A DNA stretch of 64,000 nt from Euptelea pleiosperma (lineage: Eukaryota > Streptophyta > Magnoliopsida > Ranunculales > Eupteleaceae), in NCBI GenBank assembly GCA_035048495.1, contig CM068547.1, positions 32,434,502-32,498,501 on the forward strand, written 5' to 3'. Under the pieces are notes generated by a model. The model saw only the letters and a program-made list of their open reading frames with translations. It made no database searches and was not told the DNA's origin. Of the stretch, positions 13,001 through 36,867 are shown in pieces; position 1 is the stretch's first letter; each line of letters starts with the position of its first letter. The position numbers and the translations under genes are program-made.

Positions 13001-13839
13001 TCGCAGGTTCTCTTCATTAAAAATCCAAAACTGAAATGAAAAACCCCACCATTCATTACATTTAATCTCAACTCTCCATTCGTAACTATAATTGAAATGG
13101 CTTTTCTACTCCTAGCTGAAACAAAAATGATAGTTGAAGTAGAAAGCCCTTTCACTAACTAATTTCCTAATTAACTCCCTATATACTACTAACACTTGAG
13201 TGATCGATTTCTTCCATCATCCCTTTTGACCAGCACGTCCAACCTTTATCTTAATTAGCTGATCCTCGATGTATCCTACATCAATCATTAATGGTTGCTC
13301 AACATCAAAGTTTCTAGAAAAAGAAGTAAAAAGGCACCACGTCTCATCATTCTGACTGTGGACGAATTGATCATACAGGTGGACCCATCATTTTGATGGG
13401 TTGTATTGGGTCTGACATACATGTGTGTCAAATGGTGGTTATAGATGCTGGCATTGGAAATTTCTCCTGTTACTGCCTTAATGGATTCTATGTCGTATAA
13501 ATGTGTGCCAATTCCTGTGAATCTATGTTGCTGTTCAATCTGTCCAACTGTTTCTTCTACTTTTCAAACATGCAGATAGAACCTGAATCACAAACTCAGC
13601 TTCTGGATGCTACAATGAATATGGAAGGAGTCCTGTTGGCTGGAGTTCCTGGAGCAGGTGGGTTTGACGCAATTTTTGCTGTAACCTTAGGAGAGCCCAA
13701 CAGTAATGTGACAAAAATGTGGAGTTCGCTTGGTGTTCTATCCCTGCTGGTTAGAGAAGATCCTCGAGGTGTTTCTTTAGAAAGTGGTGATCCACGAGTC
13801 AAGAAAATCTCATCAGCCATGTCTTCAGTCCATATTTAA
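983..13839 (+). CDS. PMK: phosphomevalonate kinase (GHMP family), 5' partial, 8 exons in window
   Basis: Phosphorylates 5-phosphomevalonate to 5-diphosphomevalonate, an ATP-dependent step of the mevalonate (isoprenoid) pathway. Exons: 983-1080, 1390-1502, 1599-1651, 2645-3025, 5099-5203, 8795-9022, 11415-11537, 13576-13839 (stop TAA). All junctions keep frame and give 454 residues; the plant enzyme is about 505, so roughly 50 N-terminal residues are upstream. The GHMP ATP-binding motif KTGLGSSAAMTT lies near visible residue 130 and the C-terminal glycine motif LAGVPGAGGFDAIFA near residue 390. QSAHCIAQGKVGSGFDVSSA and GSSTPSMVGAVKKW are also typical of plant PMK. Intron 1081-1389 starts with GC instead of GT. 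Introns total over 11 kb and carry several mobile elements, yet the coding frame is clean, so the gene looks functional. The PPR gene lies downstream in convergent orientation. Confidence 0.95.
1652..2644 (+). other. PMK intron, no recognisable element
   Basis: GT at 1652 and TTAG at 2641-2644. It contains a GT-rich tract near 2025-2120 but no coding homology or clear transposon that I can see. Confidence 0.7.
3026..5098 (+). other. PMK intron with CT tract and one MITE
   Basis: The donor is followed by a (CT)n run at about 3028-3050. It holds the hAT-like MITE at 3153-3570; the remainder (3571-5098) is AT-rich and I recognise nothing coding in it. Confidence 0.7.
3153..3570. mobile_element. 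hAT-like MITE, TAGGGCTGTCA family
   Basis: The 418-bp element begins TAGGGCTGTCAGTGG and ends CCAATTGACAGCCCTA, an inverted repeat pair. The inside is rich in GGATCGGATC-type repeats with an AT-rich centre. The flanking octamers gattaaag (3145-3152) and gaccgaag (3571-3578) match at 5 of 8 positions, a decayed 8-bp target duplication at best. Relatives with the same ends lie at 6212-8659 (outer element) and, incomplete, at about 58250-58500. Non-autonomous: no transposase visible. Confidence 0.7.
5320..5873. mobile_element. hAT-like non-autonomous element with perfect 8-bp duplication
   Basis: The 554-bp element is flanked by identical octamers actggtgg at 5312-5319 and 5874-5881. Its ends are CAGGGCTGGC and GACGGCCCTG, short inverted repeats of the CAGGG type found in hAT elements. 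Subterminal regions contain TTAAGGCC and CCTTAGGCC motifs in opposite orientations. No transposase. Confidence 0.8.
6451..6605. repeat. small foldback MITE (GTGGGGCC...GAGATGAGT arms)
   Basis: Left arm with tatgtggggcc and catggagatgagt is mirrored by the right arm at about 6570-6605 (actcatctccatg, ggccccacata). The arms pair over about 40 bp and nearly the whole 155-bp unit is palindromic. Same sequence family as the elements at 6641, 7067 and 7410. Confidence 0.6.
6641..7006. mobile_element. TIR element, second member of the local MITE family
   Basis: The left end (tgactatgctttt, atgacacatgg, gggcccacatgc) is the reverse complement of the right end (gcatgtgggcccc, tgtgtcatttt, agaaagcatagg, ttatcccagccc). 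Arms are about 70 bp. The interior includes a motif shared with the copies at 7067, 7410 and 17660 (ggctgatttttggt, catatggaaagtgg). Confidence 0.6.
7009..7060. repeat. (TA)n microsatellite
   Basis: Alternating TA/AT with a few interruptions (acgta, gtata). It sits between two members of the local TIR element family and blurs their target-site duplications. Confidence 0.85.
7067..7397. mobile_element. TIR element, third member of the local MITE family
   Basis: Left end gacacgcttttttggggcccacatgg is mirrored on the right by ccatgtgggccccacaatggtgtgtcattaggcgtg, with mismatches. The interior carries the same catatgaaaaatggatt and gatagggttcgaagttt segments as the neighbouring copies. Boundaries are approximate; the target duplication is hidden by TA-rich flanks. 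Confidence 0.6.
7410..7717. mobile_element. TIR element with about 32-bp near-perfect terminal repeats
   Basis: Begins GGGCTGGGATAGAATGACTC and ends with its reverse complement with one mismatch (GAGTCATTCTATCTCAGCCC). The 308-bp unit is flanked by tat on both sides, a possible 3-bp duplication, although the left flank is a TA run. The best preserved member of the local family; non-autonomous. Confidence 0.7.
7730..8435. mobile_element. tandem non-autonomous Helitron ends
   Basis: At least three head-to-tail units start with TCTATAT or a relative (7730 after an A, about 7900, about 8070). Each 3' end has the hairpin GTGCC-GTG-GGCAC or a variant, then about 10 nt. The last unit ends CTAG at 8432-8435 followed by T. 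A TC start, a 3' hairpin, a CTRR end and insertion between A and T are the Helitron signature. No Rep/helicase gene. A separate copy is at 57975-58139. Confidence 0.65.
9023..11414 (+). other. PMK intron, decayed repeats only
   Basis: GT at 9023, CAG at 11412-11414. Around 9290-9480, 10380-10500 and 10780-11010 are diffuse repeat fragments (gggcccac, atggtggacctac) like those elsewhere in the window. No element boundaries could be fixed and no coding homology is visible. Confidence 0.6.
11538..13575 (+). other. PMK intron with a diverged direct repeat
   Basis: GTAGGT at 11538 and TGCAG at 13571-13575. Segments about 12380-12760 and 12930-13200 are diverged direct copies (gaaaatcag, aggggaaaa, tactactaacactt and others in the same order), possibly remnants of LTRs or an old tandem duplication. 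No protein-coding remains. Confidence 0.5.
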
Positions 13840-14532
13840 TAGGTTCGGTTCTGGCCCCTTGTATTGGATAAATTAAGCCTGCCTCTTAAGATAATAATAG
13901 GCAAACATGATTTGCCATGAGGAAGGAAGATTAGGATTTAAAGACTGGTCCAGTGGGTGAAGGTTCACCCAACAATGAAATAGGTTATTTAGTTGTAATT
14001 TCCTTGGATGAAGAATTGTGCAATAAAATTCATTCGTCCCATTTGAAGTCATATATTTTGATCTTAGTTCTATCCTTATGCTTTCAGATTTTTAGCAATG
14101 TGGTTGTGATGGCCAATCGAAGGGACCCAAATGCACCCGGTTTTAGTGCACTTGGACCCTCCTCTCTTGTCTTCAAACTTTGAAGGGGGGGGGGTGGTTC
14201 ATGTCTTTGGTTCATTTTTAAAGAATAGCGAGGAACCCATCACATTTCTCTATCAGCTTATTTTGTGGGCATTTAAGAAAGTAATGGATTCTTGAAGAAT
14301 TAAGAACATCTTAGGCCTGTTTTTCAGGCTTGGGCGTCTTGTTGAACCATGAAGATTGTGTGAACTTGTTATCAAGCGAAAGAGTTGGTCACCGCCTTTT
14401 CCCTAATTGATGTTTCCCATATCCTTGTTGTTAACATAGTTGTCATTTGTTAGAGAGAGGGTATGGGAGAATAATGAAAAACAGAGATATGATTGCCCTT
14501 ATGAATCAAAGGGTTGGTTGCAGAAGTTCCAT
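13840..14532. other. intergenic region between convergent PMK and PPR genes
   Basis: Holds the 3' untranslated parts of two converging genes. It is AT-rich, with a G run at about 14185-14195. I see no further gene. Confidence 0.7.
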
Positions 14533-16373
14533 TCACCAGTAGTCCCTACAAGAGCAAGTTCCGTTTTTAAAGTGGTGGAATCGATTTCGATCCCGAACTA
14601 TAATTGTTCGCTCGAAGATCTTGGAAATTAATCTACTATATGTGTGACAATCGTTACACATCCGTAGGTTTTTAACTATTCTTATTGTGGACCCTTGGTA
14701 TGTATGTATGAGCGCGAATGCGATTGCTAACTTTTGACTATGTGCGCTTAATCGTTGCCTCTTCTCCTCTTCATCCACGTCGAACAAAACTTGGGATGTG
14801 TCAGCGGAGTAGCCTTCAAACCTCAATTGCCACCCCATCTGGTGAATCATCTCGTACACAGCAATACTGTCAGGGTGCGACTTGTCTTGCGAAACAAATT
14901 TGTGCACCTTCCTCTTCACCTCGACCAGGCTAAACCCAGGCATTTGGTTCAAGCCTCTTTGTGCCATATCTCTTCGCGTCTTTGCCACTTCCTCCCACTT
15001 GTGAGCTTGTGCATATATATTCGATAGAAGCACGTAATCGCTTGTGTTATGTGGGTCTAATTGGAAAAGATTTCTACTGGCAATCTCGCCGAGTTCAAAG
15101 TCCCGATGAACCTTACATGCACCGAGTAGGCACCGCCACACAACATCATTTGGCTTCATGGGCATGCTATTGATTAGCTCATATGCCTCATTGAGCATCC
15201 CTGCACGACCCATGAGGTCTACCATGCATCCGTAGTGTTGATAGTAGGCTCTATCCGATGCTCAAGTTTCATCCTGTTGAAATATTTGCGACCCTCGTCC
15301 ACAAGTCCGGCATGGCTACACGCACTCAAGACACCGACATAGACGATATCATCTGGTTCCAGTCCTTCTTTGAGCATGTCTGAGAAGACACTTAGAGCCT
15401 CCTTGGCACAGCCATGAATGGCAAGCCCTGAGATCATGACACTGTAGGACAACTGGTTCTTCTTTGGCATCTTTTGGAAGACAGACAGCCCTTTCTCTAA
15501 AGACCCACATTTGACATACATGTCTATCAAGGATGTCTGCACTATCACATTAAGTCCACTCATGTTCCTTAACAAGAACCCATGGGTGCACCTCCCTAGA
15601 TCAAGGGCACCCAAATGGGTACATGAGGATAGCACACTAACTACTGTGCTCTCATCAGCCTTCCAATATCCCTCACTGCTCATGTCCCTAAACAACCTTA
15701 GACACTCACCCCACAAACCCAAGCTAGCATGAGAAGCAATAAGGGCACTCCAAGAAGCAACACTCTTTTGATCCATCCGCTCAAACACTTTACAAGAAAG
15801 CTTGATCTTTCCACACTTCCCATACATGTTGATCAAGCTGTTCTGCACAAACATATCAGATTCAAACCCAAACTTGAAAACATGTCCATGGATCTGCATT
15901 CCCTCTTCAATTGCTGATAGATGGGAACAAGCTTTGAGAAGAGATGGGTATGTGAAATTGTCTGGTTCGACAACTCTCTCTTGCATTTCCTCATATAGGA
16001 GAATAGCTGCCTGTGGGTACCTATCCTTGACATGTCCTCTGATCATGGTGTTGAATGCGAAGGCGCCCGGGTCATCGATCTGTCGGAAAATTGAACAGGC
16101 ATAGTTCATGCTACCCCAATCCGAGAGAGCACAAGCTGCGACGAGATTGCCGGCAGCGCGGTGAGAGTCCTGTTTAAATCCCAGCTTGAGAATTTGAGCA
16201 TGAACCTGCTTGAATTCTTCCATACAATTGCACCTCTGTAAGAGAGAGAAGCATTCTTGCTCCCTTGATCTCCATTCTGAACTTTGTGATAGGTCCTCTT
16301 GTGTAATCAAGAGATGGGACTGATGAAGGACTGACGTCCCAATCATCTTGTCATCCACACCACCATATACCAA
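14533..16373 (-). pseudogene. PLS-class PPR protein with E/E+/DYW domains, single-base frameshift
   Basis: Organellar RNA-editing type pentatricopeptide protein, intronless as usual, about 605 residues if read through. The N-terminal part (16373 down to about 15240) has PPR motifs such as FAFNTMIRG, DNFTYPSLLKACSHL, SWSALIASH and YSVMISGLAIHG. The C-terminal part (down to 14533) has the E region and ends in the exact DYW terminus SCRDYW, with the zinc residues CNDCH and CSC. One base is missing between 15239 and 15240: the frame goes EPTI then out of register and stops, while the other frame resumes at CMVDLMGRAGML. This is either a real inactivating mutation or an assembly error. In the deaminase motif the usual HSE is HSQ (CAA). 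It resembles Arabidopsis At1g31920 by memory. The N-terminus probably targets an organelle, but I cannot say which. Confidence 0.85.
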
Positions 16374-16655
16374 ACTACATAGCTAAATTTAGTAGAGCAC
16401 AGCTAAATATAGAGAAAGATAAAAAGTTGAATACCATTACAGCAATCTGGTTGCACCAGCCTATTAATCTTGAATACAGGACTGTTGGTCTGATGAGTTA
16501 GAGGAGATGGGTATAGCTAAACTGGATCTGGTGAAGGACTAACATCCTAATCATCCTGACACCTACACCATCATATACCCTACCTAAATTTAGCAGAGCA
16601 CAGCTAAATTTAGAGGAAAATAAATAGTTGAACACCATGATAGCAATCTGGTTTA
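16316..16655. repeat. tandem duplication covering the PPR start and 5' flank
   Basis: About 130 bp at 16318-16450 (gatgaaggact, accatata, gcacagctaaat, agcaatctgg) recurs at 16526-16652 in the same order with about 85 to 90 percent identity by eye. The first copy includes the first codons of the PPR gene on the minus strand, so part of the N-terminal coding end is duplicated upstream. Confidence 0.75.
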
Positions 16656-16796
16656 GACAAAAAAAAGCACCATATCAATCTATGATACAAAATCACACAG
16701 TACTGTTGACATCTGATGAGTTAGAAGAAATGGGTATAGCTCAAATGGGTAGAACAGTGAAGAGAGTTGTAGAGTGGGAGAAAACCTGTTGATCTT

Positions 16797-17123
16797 AGTC
16801 TCTGAAACACTGATGAGAATTTGAATGAAATGGAGAAAGATTTGAGTGGAAATCTACTTGATTAATTTCTGAGGCCCAAAGTAATCTGTTGAGAATTATA
16901 GGGAGCTTTGAATCTCATCCACAAGATGAAGAAGGAAATGCAGACATGACAAATGGATCCAAGTCTCTGAAACACTGATGAAAATTTGAAAGAAATGGCG
17001 AAAGATCTGAGTGGAAATCTACTTCATTTCTGAGGCGCCCAAAGTAATCTGTGGAGAATTATGGAGAGCTTTGAATCTCATCCACAAGATGGAGAAGGAA
17101 ATCCAACATGTCAAATGGATAAG
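16797..17123. repeat. tandem duplication, about 165-bp period
   Basis: agtctctgaaacactgatga begins at 16797 and again at 16962. Both copies continue with similar text (gagtggaaatctactt, aaagtaatctg, gagctttgaatctcatccac) with small indels. It lies in the upstream region of the PPR gene and could be part of its 5' leader or promoter. Confidence 0.8.
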
Positions 17124-20100
17124 ATAATGGAAGAGAGGATAACAAAAGAGATCTACCTATCTATCTTTTTTTGATAGAGGGAGTATCTTGTGAAGCGCAG
17201 CATCACCAACCTTGAAAAGTGCCATCGATTTTTGAAGACGATCAACGTATGAGCTCATTGATGTGAACCGTTTGATGATTCTCTTGCTTAAAGATACATG
17301 TAAAAACGTTTACAAAAGGTCAACTAATTTGATGGTTGCAATCCAATCGGTGTAATTTGGGATTTGGATGATGGTCCACATCAGATAGATGGTGCGAAAG
17401 ACACCAACAAGGTCCACCGGATTAAGAGGGGTGGTGTTACCATCATGGTTCAAAATCTTGGGATCGGCCGTGATATCGTATCATGGTTACCATCATCCCT
17501 AGTTTCGATCGTCCTAGGTAGGGGTGTCAATTTGTACTCCCTTTAATCTGAATTGAATCGGAACGGAACTGAAAACCCCGATTCTCGTACCACATTTTTT
17601 GGGAACCGACCAAATAAGAACCGGAACCAATATATAGCCGGGATAAAGTTTTCAATGCTTTTTTACTCATAAAATGACATGCCGTTGTGGGGACTGCATG
17701 TAGAGGAGTTAAGGGCTGATTTTTGGCAAGGATGATCTCCCCATCACGAAGATTATCTTCACCAAAAATCAACAATTTCTAAAACTTCTAACCCTATCAA
17801 ATATGGACCTAAATTTAACGGTGAAAATGGACGGTCCAAAAATTTTCAACTTGCAATCCACTTTTCGCAAGGCTTCAAATGTTAGAATAGGTTTTTTTTT
17901 GGGCTGTCTAAGGGTATCCTCACACCTTTTTGGGTGGGACTAATCCCTCCAGTCGTGGCACGGACCCCACAGAAGTTTCCCTGCACACAATTCGGTAAGT
18001 CGGGAGGCCCGCGTGTCTCAAGCACCATCCATGCAGAGGTAACAATTTGTACCCAATAAATTGGTACCGATTATTTTGGATCTAGGACTTGGTATTGCAG
18101 AACTGAACCCAAAAAGACTTGAAATCGAAGAATGTAATAGGTTCCAGTTCTTGGTAAACTAGTATTCAGACGAAATCGGAACGGAAACTGATACTGAAAC
18201 CAATATTAGGATAATTTTTGGCTTGTAGGTCCAACTGGGTTTGGGCCAAACATCGATACGGTCAACAATCTCAAAGAGTTTGCCACGTTGCTGATGGACA
18301 TTGGTCATCAACATTGTTGACCGATCACAATACGAGCCACACTTGGCATATTCTTAAAGATTTCTGACAATATGGATGTTTGGCCCAACCCTAGATGGAC
18401 ATTCATCCCAATTTTTCGTTGGTTGGGCTCTAAGGACCGGACTTTTTTGATCGGCTCCCATTACAGGACACAATATGAGCCATGTGGCACACTCTTAGAT
18501 GACTCTGACCGTGTGGATGTTTGGCAAATCCCTAGGTAGACCGCGTGTCTCAAATTCCCACAATTGAGATCAATCAACCCATGAAAATAAGTCCAATCCA
18601 ACGTCTAGAAATCACGAATCAGGCTTATTTTTTATTTGTAGGTCCACCTAGGGATTGTCCAAACATCCATACGATCAGAGTCCTCTAAGAGTGTGCCACG
18701 TGGCTCATATTATGTCCTGTAACGGGAGCCGGTTAAAAAAGGCAGGTCCTTGGAGCCTGAGCCTTTTTCTTTTGCCAGGCCCGTAGGTAAAAACACCAAC
18801 TTTCCTAAGATTACGAAGTTCATTTGAATATGAAATCCAATTGGGCCGAATGAAGAACGGCCCTTGAGTGCAAAGGTAGAAAGGAGCTTGACTGCAAGAA
18901 CCACTCATCAAGTAGGGAGGAAAGTCGACCTTAGTGATTTGTGTTGTCTTCCTCCAGTTGCTTAGTGAAAAAAGGTTGCAGTCAATTGCCATCCCCATTC
19001 TCATCAAACAAAAGACTACCATACACGTCCTTTTCCGACAATCTACCTAATCTCAGTTGGAGATGAGATAGCACGTGTTTATGGATTAAACGAGATTTAT
19101 GCTGGAGAAATGGTTGAATTTGCCCGCGCGGTGTGAAAGGAATATTAATGATTTCTAAGCGTTGGATTGGAGTCATTTTCATGGGTTGATTTTTAATGCG
19201 GAATTTGAGCATTATTTGTGGTACAAAGATCCAAATGTTTGAAATTACTAATCAGGCTGATTTTTGGTTTGTAGGTCCACCTAGGGTTTTGCCAATCATC
19301 CATACGGTCATAAATCTCTAAGAGTATGCCACGTGTTCATATTGTGGTTGGTCGACAACGTTGTTGACTGGCGCCTTTGTTCAGCAAAGTTCTACTCTAG
19401 AATCCAAGAAGACCTTTGCTGACCAGCGCCAATCAGCAAAGTTGCCGACCAACCACAATATGAGCCACATGGCATTTCATAGAGATTTCTAGCTGTGTGG
19501 ATGTTTGACCCAACCCTAGATGGACATACAAACCTAAAAGAGTAAAACTTTGACGATGACAGGGCACAGTATGAGTCACGTGGCACACACCGAGGACTAT
19601 AACTGTATGCATGTTTTGCAAATCCCCTAGCTGGACCTACAAACTAAAAATCAGCCTGATTAGTGATTTATAGGCGTTGGATTTGAGTTATTTTCATAGG
19701 TTGATTTTAACCGTGGAAATTTGAGCATTATTGACCATTATTTGAGGTACAAAGATCTAAAGGTTCGAAATCACTAATCAGCCTGATTTTTAGTTTGTAG
19801 GTCCACCTATGGATTTGCAAAACATCCATTCAGTCAGAGTCCTCTAGGAGTATGGCACGTGGCTCATACTGCGTCATGTCATCAAAGTTTTACTCAACCG
19901 AAAATTAGTCTGATTAGTGTTTTTAGGCGTTGGATTGGAGTCATTTTCATGGGTTGATTTTTAACCATGAAATTTGAGCATCATTGACCATTATTTAGGG
20001 TACAAAGATCCAAAGGTTTGAAATAACTAATCGACTCATTTTTGGTTTGTAGGTCCACCTAGGAATTGGACAAACAATCATACGGTCAGCATCCTCTGAG

Positions 20101-20300
20101 AGTGTGACACGTGGATTAGAATCCAGATCCGGGTCAATGGATCCGACCGGCTTTATTGAAATTGGTACGAACTACGAACAGGTATTTTTTGTCCGAAAGC
20201 AAATGACTTTTTTCCTAAAATCCAATGGGTAAATTTTTACCGCCACTTTCTTTTGGTTTTTCAACTTTTGAGAAGTCGTCAACCTTCCACCTGGCCCCAC
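17124..20300. repeat. intergenic cluster of MITEs
   Basis: Divergent intergenic space between the PPR gene (-) and the XLG gene (+). At 17517 a TAGGGGTGTCAAT end of an hAT-like element begins; 17660-17900 is another copy of the foldback family seen at 7067-7717. From about 18220 to 20115 there are several relatives of the Mutator-like MITEs at 36002 and 56406: each has blocks such as gtaggtccaccta, aatcactaatcaggctga, ttgagcattattgacc and gccacgtggctcata in both orientations. No gene seen. Confidence 0.7.
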
Positions 20301-21248
20301 TATTCCAAAGTCTTCTTCTCAGATTAAAGATGTCGAACAAATAACGACACGCGCATTAACACTCTCTCCTTCCCACGCGCCACTTCTACTGAGCCTGCCA
20401 CCATCTGACGGTGTTTTTGTAACACTTGACAGACCATTGAAGCGGCGCGTGAGTTCGACGCGTGTCTTTAGCATTTCTCTATTACAATTAATAAAATAAA
20501 ATCTTGGTCCGGTCGTGCGCGCCCATGGCAGGCATCGCTGACGTGGCATAATCATCGGTCCCACAATGTAGGGCCCACTTTAAGTGATAATAATTGTCTT
20601 CCTCAGAGCTGCTCTTCACCCACCCACCCCACCTAGACGTAGTTTTCAGCGAATCCTCAGCTCTCTCTCTCTCTCCAACTCTTTCTCTCTCTTTCGTCTT
20701 CTCGTTAATGGTGAAATCGCAGATGCTTTATGGAACGATTCTCAGAGATCGAAATCTAAAAGAAAGAAAGAGAGAAAAATTTCTGATCTGAGAAGCTCTG
20801 CTACTCTCTCTTTCTCGTGGCGGCCTTTTTTCAGGTATTTTGACTTAAGGATTTCTATGATTTGAATGATTCAGTCTTCACTCTAGGGTTTCTTTGAATC
20901 CGTCCTCGTTTTAGGGCTTTGTCTAGACATCTCTCTCTCTCTTTCTCTCTCTCATTTGAATCTCAACATTTCAATTCAAACACTTTGAACTTGGGGCGGT
21001 TTCTACGTCTCTATAAAAAGTGCAGGTCCACGGTCCGCCTGATGACTGTAAAATTCCGAGAAATCGAAGAACTATCGGATTAGTTTTCAGTTCATATATT
21101 GTGCTTTGTGTTCGATATACCATTCAAATTTCGAATTTTTATCTCTGAATCGATGTTATCAAAACTCTTCAGTCAGTTGTTTGGCAGTTATTTTTTCTGT
21201 TAATTTAGTGTAAGATAGAGTTTTTGGGTAGTGACGGTTGGTGAAGAA
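20300..21248 (+). promoter_or_regulatory. promoter and 5' leader of the XLG gene
   Basis: Repeat-free sequence between the MITE cluster and the XLG start codon. CT-rich tracts at about 20660-20700 and 20930-20955 are typical of plant 5' leaders. A donor-like cag/gtattt at about 20833 and an acceptor-like tttag near 21206 would allow a leader intron. The transcription start is not determined. Confidence 0.5.
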
Positions 21249-35784
<14,536 letters not shown>

Positions 35785-36001
35785 GCGCATAACGAAAATG
35801 CCTTCATTTGCTTCTCTTCTCAATTGTATAACCAGTGATTTCTAACAGTTAGATTTTAGCATTTAGAAAATGTTCAAATCCAATGGCCAAAACTCATGTT
35901 ATTAAAATGATAAATCCAACGGTTAGAAATCACCAATTAAAATTATTTTTGATGTGTAAATCTATTGAGAGGTGAACCAAAGTCACCAAGCGTCCATAAT
36001 A

Positions 36002-36725
36002 GGAGTAAAACTTTGCTGGCGACCCACGATGACCGCCCACAATATGAGCCACGTGGTACACTTTTAGATCATCCTGGCATTTTGGCCCGCAGCCCAGTCT
36101 GCCGTACTAAATCCCGGACTGTGGCCCGGTCGGGTCGGTCCAGCCTGACCTGTTGTGGTTTCTGGACCGGGCCCTGGTCCGCCCATCTCGAGGCCTATCC
36201 CGGCCCGATGAGCCCGCCCCGGGCAGCCCGATTTGGTCACCAACACACACCCTTGTAATTTTTTTTTAAAAAAAATTGCACTTGGGCCAATTTGGCCCAG
36301 CACAACAAGCCCGGCCCGGCCCGCACCTTGGGTCGGGCCAAAATGCCACCCTGACTTTTAGAGAGGCTTAATTGTGATGCTTGGCCAATCCCTAGATGGG
36401 CCTACAAACCAAAAATCAGCTTGATTAGTGATTTCTAAGCATTGGATTGGAGTCATTTTCATGGGCTGATTGTAACCGTGGGAGTTTTGAGCATTATTGC
36501 CCCTGATTTTTGGGTTTGTAGGCCATCTAGGGATTGACCAAACATCCATATGGTCAGCATCGTCTAAAAAAGTATGCCACGTGGCTCATATTGTGGGTCC
36601 TCAACCCGGGGGGGTAAGAGCATTGGGCTCTGAAGAGTACTCTAATACTGTGTCACGTCGATCGTATTGTGGGTTGTGACCGGTGACCGGCTTTGGTCAC
36701 AACATCTTGTGACAGAAGTTTTGTA
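36002..36725. mobile_element. Mutator-like MITE interrupted by another MITE
   Basis: Left end ggagtaaaactttgctgg, right end tgtgacagaagttttgtac, with internal blocks (atatgagccacgtgg, aatccctagatgggcctac, ttgagcattattg, gccacgtggctcatattg) shared with the family at 18220-20115 and 56180-57180. It is split at 36069-36353 by an hAT-like insertion. Confidence 0.65.
36069..36353. mobile_element. GC-rich hAT-like MITE nested in a Mutator-like MITE
   Basis: Ends CTGGCATTTTGGCCCG and CGGGCCAAAATGCCACCCTG are inverted repeats. The host sequence acttttaga is duplicated at 36060-36068 and 36354-36362 (8 to 9 bp). Unusually GC-rich interior with repeated GGCCCGG/CCGGGCC text. No coding sequence. Confidence 0.75.
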
Positions 36726-36867
36726 CGGTATTTTTGTCACTTTCTAAAACACCCCTACAATATGTAATATATATTGAAAATCAACAGGGCATTTTGGTAA
36801 CTTCTCCCTTGGCAATATAGTTTTGGATGAAATGGCAGTATGACACCTCAGGTTTGTAAAAAAAAAA

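Larger units (their letters stand above)
35785..36867. other. short intergenic region between XLG and BPG2-like genes
   Basis: The 3' flank of XLG, then a Mutator-like MITE (about 36002-36725) with an hAT-like MITE inside it. Only about 140 bp separates the MITE from the BPG2-like start codon, so the promoter of that gene may include MITE sequence. Confidence 0.7.

Noticed and set aside
20584..20865. 93-codon frame rich in Ser/Leu upstream of XLG
   Set aside because: It lies in the CT-rich 5' leader; composition follows the CT tracts and it has no domain.
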